From the NCBI GenBank assembly GCA_014925825.1, contig JACGCK010000003.1, positions 186,001 through 250,000 on the forward strand: DNA of 64,000 nt. Direction: 5' to 3'. How positions within the stretch are numbered: the first letter of the stretch is position 1; the number at the start of each line of letters is the position of its first letter. Source of the DNA: Pholiota molesta. Lineage: Eukaryota; Basidiomycota; Agaricomycetes; Agaricales; Strophariaceae. Positions 23,892 to 35,551 of the stretch are shown here, piece by piece. Under the pieces are notes generated by a model. The model was given only the letters and a program-made list of their open reading frames with translations, had not been told where the DNA came from and did no database searches. The translations under genes and the position numbers were made by a program.

Positions 23892-24127
23892 GAGATGTGT
23901 CTAGGTCAGAAGTAGAGTCACGGTATGAACACAAGCAGGGTGGCCGAAAAACACGCCTTTGCTTGTGTCTGTTTACAGTGATTGTGGCACTATCCTGCTT
24001 TGGCACTTGCATCTAACGTCCACCCAAGCCATCCGTAACTTGTTCATTGGTATAAAAATATTGTCTATTCAGCATACAAGGTTCCATCTTATCAATTTAA
24101 ATCTAATTCTTTCCTGAATCTAAATCT

Positions 24128-25687
24128 TCAAGTCGACGACGACCCCGACAACAAATCAGCCAATCTTTCACGAACTCGCTTCTCCGCTTGTGATAACTCC
24201 GTCTGTTCTGCTCGTCTGTAGAGCTCATTCAAAGGATTCTGGAGACCAACCAGCTCAAGTTCTGCCTCGATACTTGAAAGGTTGCGGCAAAACTTCCCGT
24301 TAAGGATCTATTGCGGCGGACATCAGGATTCCCAAGCAATGTCAAAAATCAGCACGAACCTGGTTGTCGAGAATATCCTTGAAATGTGAACGAGCAGCAG
24401 TTCCATCAAGCGCCAAAGCCCCACTGAGTTGTCCAAATTGAGAACAGTTGAATGATGCTTCAACTATTGATATTTTTCAGCTCTGGAGATTCAGTGGTAA
24501 ACATAGTATTGTTATCGCGTACCTGGCCAATAAATCCGTCTTCGGCTGCACGTTCAAATATTTCTGCAGGCTCTTTCGACATCCACCTTGAATACGTGGT
24601 CAGTTATGCAAAATATAACTGATTTTTTTTTGGCTTGAGCTACATTTCGTAACATAAAGCTTCATCAGAGCATCCGGCTTCCTTCAGCACGCTGAATGCT
24701 TCGCTGTAATAGGTGTAAGACTTCGACCCCAATATAGTATCTCCAGAAATTATGCCTACCGGAAAAGCATAATGATATTCGGCCACAGAGCTTGTTCTGC
24801 AAGATAATGGCATAGGGGGTGAGTGTTAATCAACCACGAGATGGTTTACATACCAGCAAGAAGATCCATCGCAGTTTCTTCACGGGCAGAAGAAGCGATC
24901 GCGCCCGCCTTGGTTGCGCCAATTGCGCGTGAAAGTGCGAGAGCGATTGGTAAACCAGATCCAGTGCCATCCTGTTCGACAGAAACAAAGCAAGGGAAGC
25001 CCTTTCCCTTTTGGAATAATGAACGAACAGAGCTTCCTATCATTCTAAGTAGAAATCACATTAGATGTCTAGTGAGCTTAAAAGTGTTAAATGAAGACCT
25101 TGGAGCGACCATCACGACGTCTTGCTTGGGCTTGAATTGTAGCAGCTTGAAAAAGACGTTGTATCCGCTAGCGATGACAATAGTTGCATTTTCTTTCATA
25201 TTGGGGGCGAATTGTTCGTTGAAAATGCGAGGCTGGACTTGATCAGGAATCAACAAGAAAATACTAGCAAATTCGATAACCTAATTAGCCTCTGTTCCGC
25301 GAAGGAGCTCATCGTGCTCACTGTCTGCTACAGCTGCAGCCTTTGCAAAATCATTTTCTATAATAAACCCTTTGGATTTGGCATCTTGTGCGTAGGAATC
25401 TGCTCGATTGGCGATCAAGATTCTTTCGTTCGGAACACCAGAATCTCGTAGGTTCTGTGCTTGAGCAGCGCCTTGATTTCCGAAGCTAAAAAGTGATCAC
25501 GAATAATTAGTTGTGTCAATGGTATAACAATTGTTGACCAATTATCAACGTACCCTAAAAACACGACTTTCTTGTTGTCCAATAGAGACGGATCAGCGTC
25601 GGAGTCGTAGTAGCTATACCAACGTCTTTTAGTTCGCTGTTCAACGAAGAAACCTAGATCATACACTTACATTTTCGCAGAAGGCAT
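24128..25687 (-). CDS. Ketol-acid reductoisomerase-like protein, bacterial class I type
   Basis: Start MPSAKIYYDSDADPSLL is followed by VVFLGFGNQGAAQAQNLRDSG, the NADP-binding GxGxxG loop, then FLLIPDQVQP and VVMVAPR. The second part has the metal-binding pattern of class I KARI (D in AMDLLAEQ with E four residues on), then a helical domain with LFREAFSVLKEAGCSDEAL, DGTAARSHFKDIL. Class I KARI catalyses the second step of valine/isoleucine synthesis; normal fungal Ilv5 is mitochondrial, whereas this protein has no presequence. It looks like an extra, cytosolic paralogue, whose substrate is unknown. Two single-T deletions are suspected (A run at 25258-25261 on the plus strand; near 24443). The gene is divergent from the SDR at 26082. 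Confidence 0.8.
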
Positions 25688-26081
25688 GATTTAGTGAACT
25701 GTTTGAGGGGAATGGTTGTTGTCGAAGATGTCCTTAAGTGCAAGTGAGGGATTCTTGGACCACAATTTCCCTGTGATTAATACCCATAGGTAAGTGTCCC
25801 TACATCACAACCGCTTCTTCCATTACCCAAAACACCACAGCAGAACGACCCATGTCTACGGAAAGGGAGAGAAAAAAATGTCCTGGTGACTTGAAGGAAG
25901 CGTAGCGGACCGTCTAAGCATGTAAGTTGCCTCAACAAGTGATGATGTCAAGTGGGACTGTCGGCCCGATTGTGACCCAAGAGCCCGAGCAGTCGGATGT
26001 CCTGTGCCATGGATTGCAAAGGATTCATGATTTTAAAGGGGAGAGAAAGCAGGAATATGCGGGTGTTGGCGTCTTCTTCCC
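25688..26081. promoter_or_regulatory. Shared divergent promoter, KARI-like gene and SDR
   Basis: 394 bp between two divergent start codons. No open frame of note. It holds the promoters of both genes; I did not identify a specific regulatory site. Confidence 0.5.
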
Positions 26082-27162
<1,081 letters not shown>

Positions 27163-27678
27163 AATATTGGAGGAACTAGATATTCCGTTTCATGGCATAG
27201 TGATAACACGAATACACACGATAATTCATTCAACCGACGGCCGACTGCCCATAAAGAAACGCTGACGATGCCAACTTAGATACTAATCAGAGAGCGCCTG
27301 AGATTGACTTACGAACTATCGCAGAGCTCGAAGCTTCAACGTTTGTTTAAGCTTTGTCCTTCCAATCGCTACATGACAGTCGATCATCATATTCCACGAA
27401 AAAACCGCTGCTGTTAAAAACCCAAAATTAAACATCACGATGCTATCTGTCCTTCAAACTCAACAGAACGCACCGGCCCGTCCGGCATCTAACCTCCAAG
27501 TTCCGTCATCTCATTCATTCAAATTTCATGTCCAAGTTCTTCTGGTCCAACGTTCGCCTTCATACATGGCTAAGATCCTCGTTTGCCACTTCGCGAAGTT
27601 CCAACATGCGCCCATGCGCCCCGCTCACGCGACAAGCCCCATTGACAACTCCGAGCCCGGCACGCGCCCTTATCGCAC
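27163..27678. other. Convergent spacer, no gene seen
   Basis: Lies between the SDR (plus) and the cupin gene (minus). The plus-strand frame 27440-27859 overlaps the last cupin exon in antisense and its C-terminal half is the shadow of that GC-rich exon. Confidence 0.55.
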
Positions 27679-28568
27679 TCACGCGCCCACCCCGGAGGGC
27701 ACCTTCTGCCCCTCCACGCTCCCAGCCGTCCCACTAACAGAAGGCATCGGCCTACCCGCCTCCGCTCCCACCGGGTTCTCGACGAACAAGGGCGTCAGGC
27801 GCTCGCCCTTGACCACAGCCGGCTCCGCGGGCATGATGATGGAGACCCAGCGCGTATAGTTCGTCGCGGACGGGTTGCGCCATGCGTGCAGCGTACCGCG
27901 CTGCACGACCGTGTCGCCGGGCGTGCGCAGGTACGTTTCGGCGCCATCTTCCATGATTAAGATAAGCTCGCCGGCGACTGTAAACATATATGTCAGTCAG
28001 TGGCTGAATATGACATCAAAATAGCTGTAAATCGTACTGAGGATATTGTAATCCAGAGATGACGTTCGGTGCTACGAGAAATGGTAGTGGAGTTATCATG
28101 AGGTCATGAAGCATCATTGCAGGAGTGGTGATTTTGAATTTGAACTCACCATCGCCGTCATAGTTCCGGGGGCCAATTCTGTCGAACGCAAATTCGTTCC
28201 AATGAGAGGCACAAGATCGAAATTCTCTGGGTTGTCGATTTGGCGCTGTGCACCGTCATCTCTGAACAGATAGGAATATCAATCTCGCGCTCATTAGGAG
28301 GGAAACACAAGAAACATCCGTACAATGCATTATTCTCGGCGGTTGGCAGTCCGCCTTCCGTGACCCATATCGTAGCTCCACGCCCACCAGGGACGAGGTC
28401 CATTGCCTATAGTGACATGAATAATTATATAGAAGCGCAAAATATTCCAGATAACGAACATACCTCGGAGGGAACGAGCGCATCTCGCGCGACAGCAACA
28501 CCTCGCGCATCATGTGCAGTGACAACGCGACGAATGTGAGGAAGGAGTGAAGGAGCTGGTTTGGTCAT
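27679..28568 (-). CDS. Cupin-domain protein
   Basis: Start MTKPAPSLLPHIRRVVTAHD; the second and third exons give a strand-rich region (LVPGGRGATIWVTEGGLP); the core cupin is MHRTSSLDYNILIAGELILI, then GAETYLRTPGDTVVQRGTLHAWRN. The His of MHRTSS and the His of TLHAW are candidate metal ligands of the two cupin motifs. This is a common fungal single-cupin family with unknown substrate, sometimes placed beside SDRs and other small-molecule enzymes. A C-terminal extension (about 30 residues, Gly/Pro/Ser-rich) follows the fold. All exons are in frame. Exon GC is clearly higher in the last exon than in the introns. Confidence 0.85.
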
Positions 28569-28959
28569 CTTATAGCAAGTATCAGAGAGTAAAGGCAGAG
28601 TAACCCAAGGGGAAGGAGCAAGTACGCTCGCGTATATATGCACGCATCCGATGCCACACCTGTCTTTCAAACAAAACAGAAGGTGAATCAACGATGAAAA
28701 CACTGGGAGGAAGCGGCGCGGGGGTTCTCAAATCCTAGACAGCGGAGGAACCAGTGCACCGTCTTATGAGCAGACGAGTCACATGTCAATAGAACGTATC
28801 TGCGATTTTGGAATCTGAACCATATCTAGAATCTCGTAGGCGCACCATTCAGATAAGCGGCTTCAGTATCGGACCTTTGCGCGAGAGCATAATATAGGAT
28901 ATCATACACGGCGAGAACAGAAAAGAGAGAAGAGGTACAATCGGACATATATAGATTAG
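28569..28959. other. Spacer, no gene seen
   Basis: 391 bp between the cupin start and the PEX16 stop, both on the minus strand: cupin promoter and PEX16 3' UTR. No supported frame. Confidence 0.55.
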
Positions 28960-30462
28960 TCAGGGAGCGGTATCTGTTGAGTAAAGAGTTAGCCTCGAAA
29001 ATACAAGAAAACGCTAGGGATATGAAGAGAAGGAGAATACGACGCACAGTAATAGTAGTCATCAACTAATGGAATCCAATCCTTCAGCAAAGAGCCGAAC
29101 AATCCTAACAGCGGTGTGTGCGCAGTGCTCGAGACAAACGATTCGAGTTTAGGTCTATACGAAAATGGTATTTGTCAATAAAAAATCATAATATAAAAAA
29201 GAATGAAAGAGGATGTGCGATTAGATATGTAAAATAGAACAAGGTGAGGTATGATATCAAAGTATGAGATGGGATGTGGCGAGGCGACATGGCACTGGAT
29301 AAAAATAGAAGGTAATACGCACCGTGTATATGAGTCCCAAATAGATCCACGGAGGAGATACCACAGCATATCCTTGTCCCTTCTTGCATATTCTGCTCGT
29401 TCTAGTGTGGCGGAGGCCGGAGGCGCCCGACGGAGGTTGCGCGAGATGAACTCCATGAAGAGAACGACGATCAATGGCTTGTTCGTGCGTTCATGCGCCC
29501 TGCGGTCGGCCACGAGTAAGGAAGCTACGTTGCAACGGTTAGATACATATTTTGGTCACTTGGTGGTTTGAACGCACCGTAAACGAGCGGCCTCAGAACA
29601 TAAACGACTTCCGCAATCCAGTCGCGCGGCGCTAACAATGGCCTAACCAATGATAATGACGGCTTCACTGAAGATGTCGTGAGGGCTTTTGGGAGAAGGT
29701 AGTCCTCCGCGGATACATCGGATTGTGAAGATGTGAGCAAAGGGTGTGGCTCCAATGGGATGAGATTGTTGCGCAGATGGTCTGGAGTCATGGGCGGTGA
29801 ATGTGAGGGTGATGAAGGAGCGAGAGTAGGTGATGTTGTGTTGCTTTGGGGCGGGAGGGTTGTTGGATCGAAGTCGCGTTCGGGGAGAGGTGGCGAGACG
29901 AGAGGTCGGTTGGTAAGTTTTAGAAGTAATAGACGTAGCGAGGCCCTACAATTCAGGTTAACCTCTAGCAAATGAACTTAGAGTAGTTTGCTACTCACTT
30001 GATTACTTCAAGTAGAATGATAGACCTCCACTTGATCTTCTCAGATACCTTCCGCTTCAATGTCATCTCAATAAAGAGTTGGGTAAAGCGAATGATCTCC
30101 AAAACACGCGCAGCCCATTTGTACAATGAGTCCTTGTCGACCCAAGCCTTGGTGAAGCGGGTATGCATAGAGGTGGGGATAAGGGGGCGGTATGAAGGGT
30201 TCGCTTTGACGACACGGTCAAGCAGGGTATCGTGGTACATGCTTATCACGTTGAGTGATGTAGTAACTAAACAGATTAGTATGAGTATTGGAGGACACTG
30301 GAGATATATGGAAGACGAACGAGCTTCAGACGCGAAGTCGGCATCCTTGAAGCGGCCAGGTAAGAACCAGGTAATGGAGCGCAGCGAAGACTCCAACGTA
30401 GAAATTGTAGAGACATTATTGATGAGGAATTCTTCATATCTGGCCTTTGACGCGGCCGCCAT
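28960..30462 (-). CDS. PEX16: Peroxisomal membrane protein PEX16
   Basis: Start MAAASKARYEEFLINNVSTI, then STLESSLRSITWFLPGRFKD, the signature start of the peroxin-16 family. Further blocks: TTSLNVISMYHDTLLDRV, YKWAARVLEIIRFTQLFIEM, WRSIILLEVIKA, a Ser/Pro-rich low-complexity linker of about 90 residues, then VYVLRPLVYASLLVADRRA and a C-terminal DYYYYTAP. Pex16 sits in the ER and peroxisome membranes and helps insert peroxisomal membrane proteins. The last two residues groups come from a short terminal exon (YTAP), joined by a 70-base intron with good GT..AG ends. No frame breaks. The gene is divergent from the orphan at 30699. Confidence 0.92.
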
Positions 30463-30698
30463 CGCAGCGGAGAACAAGACAGCAGACGAGCACGACGACA
30501 AGAACAGCGAGGGACTGGAGAGAACGGTATTAGAGTGTGATTCCAGTCGAGACGCCGACCCGGGCCTTTCACACGGGACGTCACACCTTGCATAGCCGAG
30601 TCACGTCACGGTGGTTGGTCTGAGATGGCGCTCTTGTGTCCTGCGCCCGTATAAGTACACCACCGTCCAGGCGGCGCGTTCAGCGCCCCCTTCCAACC
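30463..30698. promoter_or_regulatory. Shared divergent promoter of PEX16 and an orphan gene
   Basis: 236 bp. Carries two ACGTCA-type sites, gacgtcac at 30577-30584 and gtcacgtcac around 30600-30609. ACGTCA is the core of ATF/CREB bZIP sites. Short motif, so functional meaning is inference. Confidence 0.45.
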
Positions 30699-32339
30699 AT
30701 GTCCCGCCCACAACCAACATTACAGGCCCTGGACGTCCACCGCCCCAGCCCCGTCCGCGGCCAGCTCGAGCCGTACGACCCGCGCACGCCCATGGGCTGC
30801 CGATACATCCAAACCACGGATACCCCCGATGAGCTCAAAGTGCGCATCCCTTTCCATATCTTGCCTATTCTTCACGACTAACCAACGCATATTTCTACCT
30901 TCATGTAGGTCCTTCTGCCGCCCGCGACAGCGACGATGTACGAGCAGCTACTGAAGCTCGAGACGCACGAACTCGGGCGCAAGCCGACGGTGTCCTGGGA
31001 GCGCATCATGGAAATTCGCCACCTCAAGGACCGCATGCTGCGCAAGTGCCAAAAACTGGCCAAGAGCAACACAACATTCCCTGTCGCCCGCATGGCTGCG
31101 ACCCCGCGCGGCGGCGACACCTTTGTCTTTCAGACCTTTGTCGCGCCGGCCGACTTTCGCGTGAAGGAGATGGAGAAGTGGTTTCGGGAGCAGCAGAAGC
31201 GCAATAATAGCGCGATCACCGCCGCAGCCCGTCGTCCCATCGCTGCCATTCAAGCTGCCCCGGGCTTTGAGATGACTGTCGTCGCAGGCCCGAGTAGACA
31301 GCCCTCCAAATACTCGATCCAGCGCGCGGTAACCAATCCCGAGCCTTCGCGCCAGAAGCAACGAACTATATCGTACAGATCGCGGCCAGTAATTCAACCT
31401 TCGCGCTTGGTACAGTCCGAGCGCGGTATCTCCGCCTCCATCCCTCCAGATGTCTTCTCTCCACCTCCGCTCCCTGTGCTCCTGCTCTCACAAAGAGACG
31501 ACTACGGTTTAGGCCTCTCTGCCGCAGCTGAGCATCTGAATCTTAATGCTTCGCCTACTGAACTCGAACCGCAACCACAATCACAATATCAATCTGCAGA
31601 GGCAGGCCCCTCTACGAGCCCCTCGCCCCCCGTTCCAGACACGCCGACTTTGCGCCCCAGTCTGTCTCGGCGCAATAGTACGCTCCGGGAGCTGAAGACG
31701 GTGTCTTGGGCAGACAACCCAGGTATTGATTTGGAGAGCCAGTTTAAGAAATATGCATCAGCCGCGAAAGAGGCGCAGGCGTCAGGTGAGCTAAAAAATT
31801 TAATTTTTAAATATTCCACAACGGAGGCTTTGGTGGTAATGAAGAAGGAGAAGAAGAGAAGCGAACCTGATGCCTCGGTACGGCATCGCACCTGCTTCTC
31901 ATCTTCATCTCTCAGCCTCGCCTCTGCCTCATTCCTGCCGCGGATCACAACAACGACTAATCGCCTCTTTCCCTCTAGGAAAATTCGATGAAGTGCGCCT
32001 CCTCTACCTCGACCAAATTGCCGGTCTCGAAAATCTGCACAACCAGGTCAAAGAGGGGCTCGACCATCTCCGCGAAGAGACGGAGCACCTGCAGCATATT
32101 GATGAGGTAATACGCAGGCAGAGGGGCGCGCTAGACGCGACGTTCCAGGAACTGGAGAGTAAGAGAGTACTGTTCCAGGAGAAAGGTTCGTGTGGTTTCT
32201 TTTCTTTCTGAAGCGGTATTGAGTGCTGATCGTTTGCGATGAATACACAGTGCAAGAAGCGCTGACAGAGGCTAATGAGGCACTCACTCGGCAAGGGCTT
32301 GCACCCAAAAGGGATCTAGAACCTATTGACGAATCCTAA
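30699..32339 (+). CDS. Uncharacterised protein with C-terminal coiled coil
   Basis: Four exons (30699-30839, 30909-31785, 31979-32185, 32251-32339) give 437 residues in frame. The N-terminus has MGCRYIQTTDTPDELKVLLP and a helical segment EQLLKLETHELGRKPTVSWE; next comes a disordered Ser/Pro-rich middle; then LSRRNSTLRELKTVSWAD, which reads as a phosphorylation-type motif (RRNST), and a C-terminal helical part (LENLHNQVKEGLDHLREETE) with heptad-like spacing. I recognise no domain. Probably a cytosolic, fungus-restricted protein. Confidence 0.75.
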
Positions 32340-32776
32340 TGACCACTCATGTCACCTATGTTTTTCTTCTTCTTTTCTCCTCTTTTTTCACTCACGATTC
32401 ATGGATTACTCACGAACGCTGAAAGATGCCTAAAGCATCGATGGATATTCCCTTTTCTTCTTACTTACTTCTGATGCATCTGCTTTCGCTTCCATTCCTC
32501 TTTCCCTCTGATATCTGTAACTGTTATATCTGCTCTTTTCGAAGCTTATAGTATCTAGGACGGATCTACTCTGCATCCAGGACCAGAATTGGTCCCTTAT
32601 ATATCACCCGCTTGGTTATCACGTAGCACAGTATGTAGCTAATACGTAGAATGCAATCGTCTCCCACTTCAAACCGCCAAAATAAACTCGGTATCATTCT
32701 ATCATTAGGTATAAAAATCCACGAATAAAAAGACGGCCTTAAGCCTTATTTTAAATTACGTTAACATGTCCATAAA
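32340..32776. other. Convergent spacer, no gene seen
   Basis: 437 bp, pyrimidine-rich on the plus strand, between the orphan at 30699 and the CorA gene. 3' UTRs of both genes. Confidence 0.6.
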
Positions 32777-35371
32777 CTAAATCCCCGTCATCCGCCTCCT
32801 CATCTGCCGCCACCAATGCCGCACGAACCATAATAAAATGACTACAATCAACGTCGAGAGCGCGAGCACAATCCCAAACAAGTTGTACTTTTTCCCGGGC
32901 AAGTTGGTTGGGATCGTGACGTTCAACGAAAACACACCTAACCCGAGCCGGCCCAGTCAATCTGATGTCGGAAGGAATCACGAAAGAAGGACATACCAAT
33001 TAAGGGCTGTATGCAGAGGCCGGAGATACTGACGATGGAGAGCAGCAGCAAGTTCTTGTCCATCCCGCCCTTTGCTCTCTCGGATTCCGAACGCAGTTGT
33101 GCGAGATACGTGGGGTGGGATTGACTCAGCATTCGCTCGTAATGCACCAGCGCGTTCTGCAGGGTCAGAATATGATCTGCAGACCGATATCAAATTATCA
33201 GAAACGCAATACGATAGTAACCCAACGCGCCTTCGCTGCCAACACCCCATGACGAACGACGGAAGGCCAAAAGACGACGCACCCTGCACATCGCCCATAT
33301 AAACCGCCACCTCCAGCTCCTCGCTCCCATGCACCCCCGCGCCCGCCTTCGCCAGCCGCTTCCGGATCTGCGTCACCACATCCGACTTGGTCGCCAGCAG
33401 CCGGCCCAGCACCGTCACGAGCTTGCGCGTCCGCGCCATCCTTCTCAGCGTCGTCTGCCGCGCGCTCGGGAGCGACTCCGCCTTCGCCCACCACAGCGCG
33501 CGCCACCCATTACCGACGTGGCGCTTCAGGCGGCGGTAGAGCAGGCGCGGGGAGAGGCGCGGTGAGACGAAGCGCGGGCGGTAGGCCTCGCGCAGTTTCT
33601 CGGCCGAGGTGTAGTATTTCTGCAGGCCCATTGCGTCGTCTTTGGCTTCCTTATCGTCGCCTTGTTGTTCCTTTTCTTCCTGGGAACGCTTTCCCATTAT
33701 AGAGCTTTGCAGCGAGTCAGACTTGAGTTCCGTTTCGAACGGCAGCATAATAGATTCATGGGCTGGAGGATTGTTGGGGCCGATAGTGGACACAGGGTGC
33801 ACCGCAGAAACTGATTCAAAGTCGCCTAGATAGTAGACCATATTGTCGATGGCAGTCACCTCCTTTTCTATTTCTTGTAGGAAAGGAAAGAAGGAATCCA
33901 CAATGGAATCCAGGATGTCATGGGCTATCCAATCTTCATAACAGTCGTGGACATAAGATTTTATTCAGAAAGGGTCAGAAGGGAGGCTAACCTGATGACA
34001 TATTGATTACTTGTTCCAACAACACCATCCTATTCCGTACACGGTCCGTATGTTCTGATACATCTGTGAAATGAAACTGAAAGGTATCAATGAACGCACA
34101 GGGTGACAATAAAATATATACGCACACAGCATATTCCATCCTTGAAGACCGCCAAGTATACATTCGCCTCTCCAATAGAGCTATCGTCAGTAGGGAGGCT
34201 CTTGAGAAATCCAAGGGTATCTTTGAAGCCTGCTTCTCGTTGGACTTTCTCTCTCGTCGCCTGGCTCTCGATCGCCCTAAACGAGATAAAGTAATAACCA
34301 AGCTTGCTGAAAACCTCCAGCTTCTCGCGCGGATCCTGCTGGAGAATATCCTCCAGTGTCAATGGATGTATATGCAAAACCTACAGGCAAAGCTTAATAT
34401 TAAAAACAGGAGGCAACATACACCCAACACACCTTTCCGATGGCTCGCAAATCGGCCCACGTGGGGTTAGCTACGTCCAGAAACCAGGCCTTGGGTTTCT
34501 GTTCAGCTTTCGCCTGAGGTTCCTCCAAAATAGTGGTGGGTTTAGACCGCCTACCCACACCGCGCATCCCCGGAACTGCCCGATGCTTGCCCTTCTTACC
34601 TCTCGCCGCCGCCGCGGCCAGGGTCAGCTCGGGCGGTTGGCCGGAGGAGCCGTCATCCTCTGCCTGCGCCTCAAAATAGAGCTCGGACGGGGGCTCCGGA
34701 CGTTCCGCAGATTGCGCACGTTTCGCCCTTGGTCGGTTTTTGTGGTTGTTCCGTCCAGGCCTACGCGTCGCGAGGTCGAGCTGATTCAGAACCAGCGGCA
34801 GCGAAGTTGTCCAGGTGATCCGGCGGTCTGTTCCTTCATCTCGCGAGATGAGCTCGCCCACCGCTCCGCTGGGTGGTTGCGGCACTGCCGGCATGAAGGA
34901 GGGCGGTAGGTATAGGGCAAATTTCCTCGGGATCTGCCTCGACATCTCCAGGGCCTTCATGCGTGTTATGCGGGCTGCGATGTCGCGCTCGGACTGGTAA
35001 GTGCGCAGCGAGGACACGCTGCGGAAGTTCTTCCGCCTCCGGCGTGCGATCTGGGACTTTGTGAGGGTGACGATGGAGGAACATGACGATGACGAGGATG
35101 AAGAACTCGACGACGAGCCAGATGAGACCGAGGAGGCACCACGGACGTTCCGACCCCACCGTGCGATTGCGAGCTCGAGCTTAGCGGCAATGGCGCCTAG
35201 TCGGCGGCCAGCCAGGAAGGACGATGAAGACGAGGACGAAGAAGAATCGGAGGTAGCGGTGGAGATGGACAAGATGGAGGGGGCGGTCCCCGGACCGTGG
35301 ACATCGTCATGAGCAGGCGGCTCGCCGCGATAGATGTCGTGGTCGTCGAGGTGCTCAGTGTGCACGGACAT
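32777..35371 (-). CDS. CorA-family magnesium transporter, fungal (Alr/Mnr2-like) type
   Basis: The long N-terminal exon (324 codons) is disordered, with serine runs and basic patches. The CorA domain follows: WFLDVANPTWADLRAIGK, then LHIHPLTLEDILQQDPREKLE, EVFSKLGYYFISFRAIES, and EANVYLAVFKDGICCFHF. A long charged helical region (REAYRPRF, RRMARTRKLVTVLGRLLATK) leads to two C-terminal helices: NLLLLSIVSISGLCIQPLIG and YNLFGIVLALSTLIVVILLW. These are the pore and second helices of CorA. The usual Gly-Met-Asn after the first helix is absent: the matching place reads GVFSLN. Family members pass Mg2+ (or other divalents) as homopentamers in plasma or vacuolar membranes. The last residues are basic. 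No frame breaks over 2.6 kb. Confidence 0.87.
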
Positions 35372-35551
35372 TATCTGGACGGGGAGGGGGCGTGGAGCAG
35401 CGGCGTCTGATCATGAGGGTATACAGGTGGAAGCCGTGTCGTTTTCCCGCAACTTTGCCAGAGCGCTATTTTGGTACCTTCCCACGTTTAATCTTAGCTG
35501 AATCTCGTCCCTTGCAATGATCGACAGTACTTACCCTCACCACCCTGAGCC
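35372..35551. promoter_or_regulatory. Short shared promoter, CorA and ALDH
   Basis: 180 bp separate the divergent start codons at 35371 (minus) and 35552 (plus), so both genes must be driven from overlapping promoters. No specific site recognised. Confidence 0.5.

Noticed and set aside
27440..27859. Plus-strand ORF of 139 residues over the cupin 3' end
   Set aside because: Antisense to the last, in-frame cupin exon, whose high GC creates long shadow frames; no domain.
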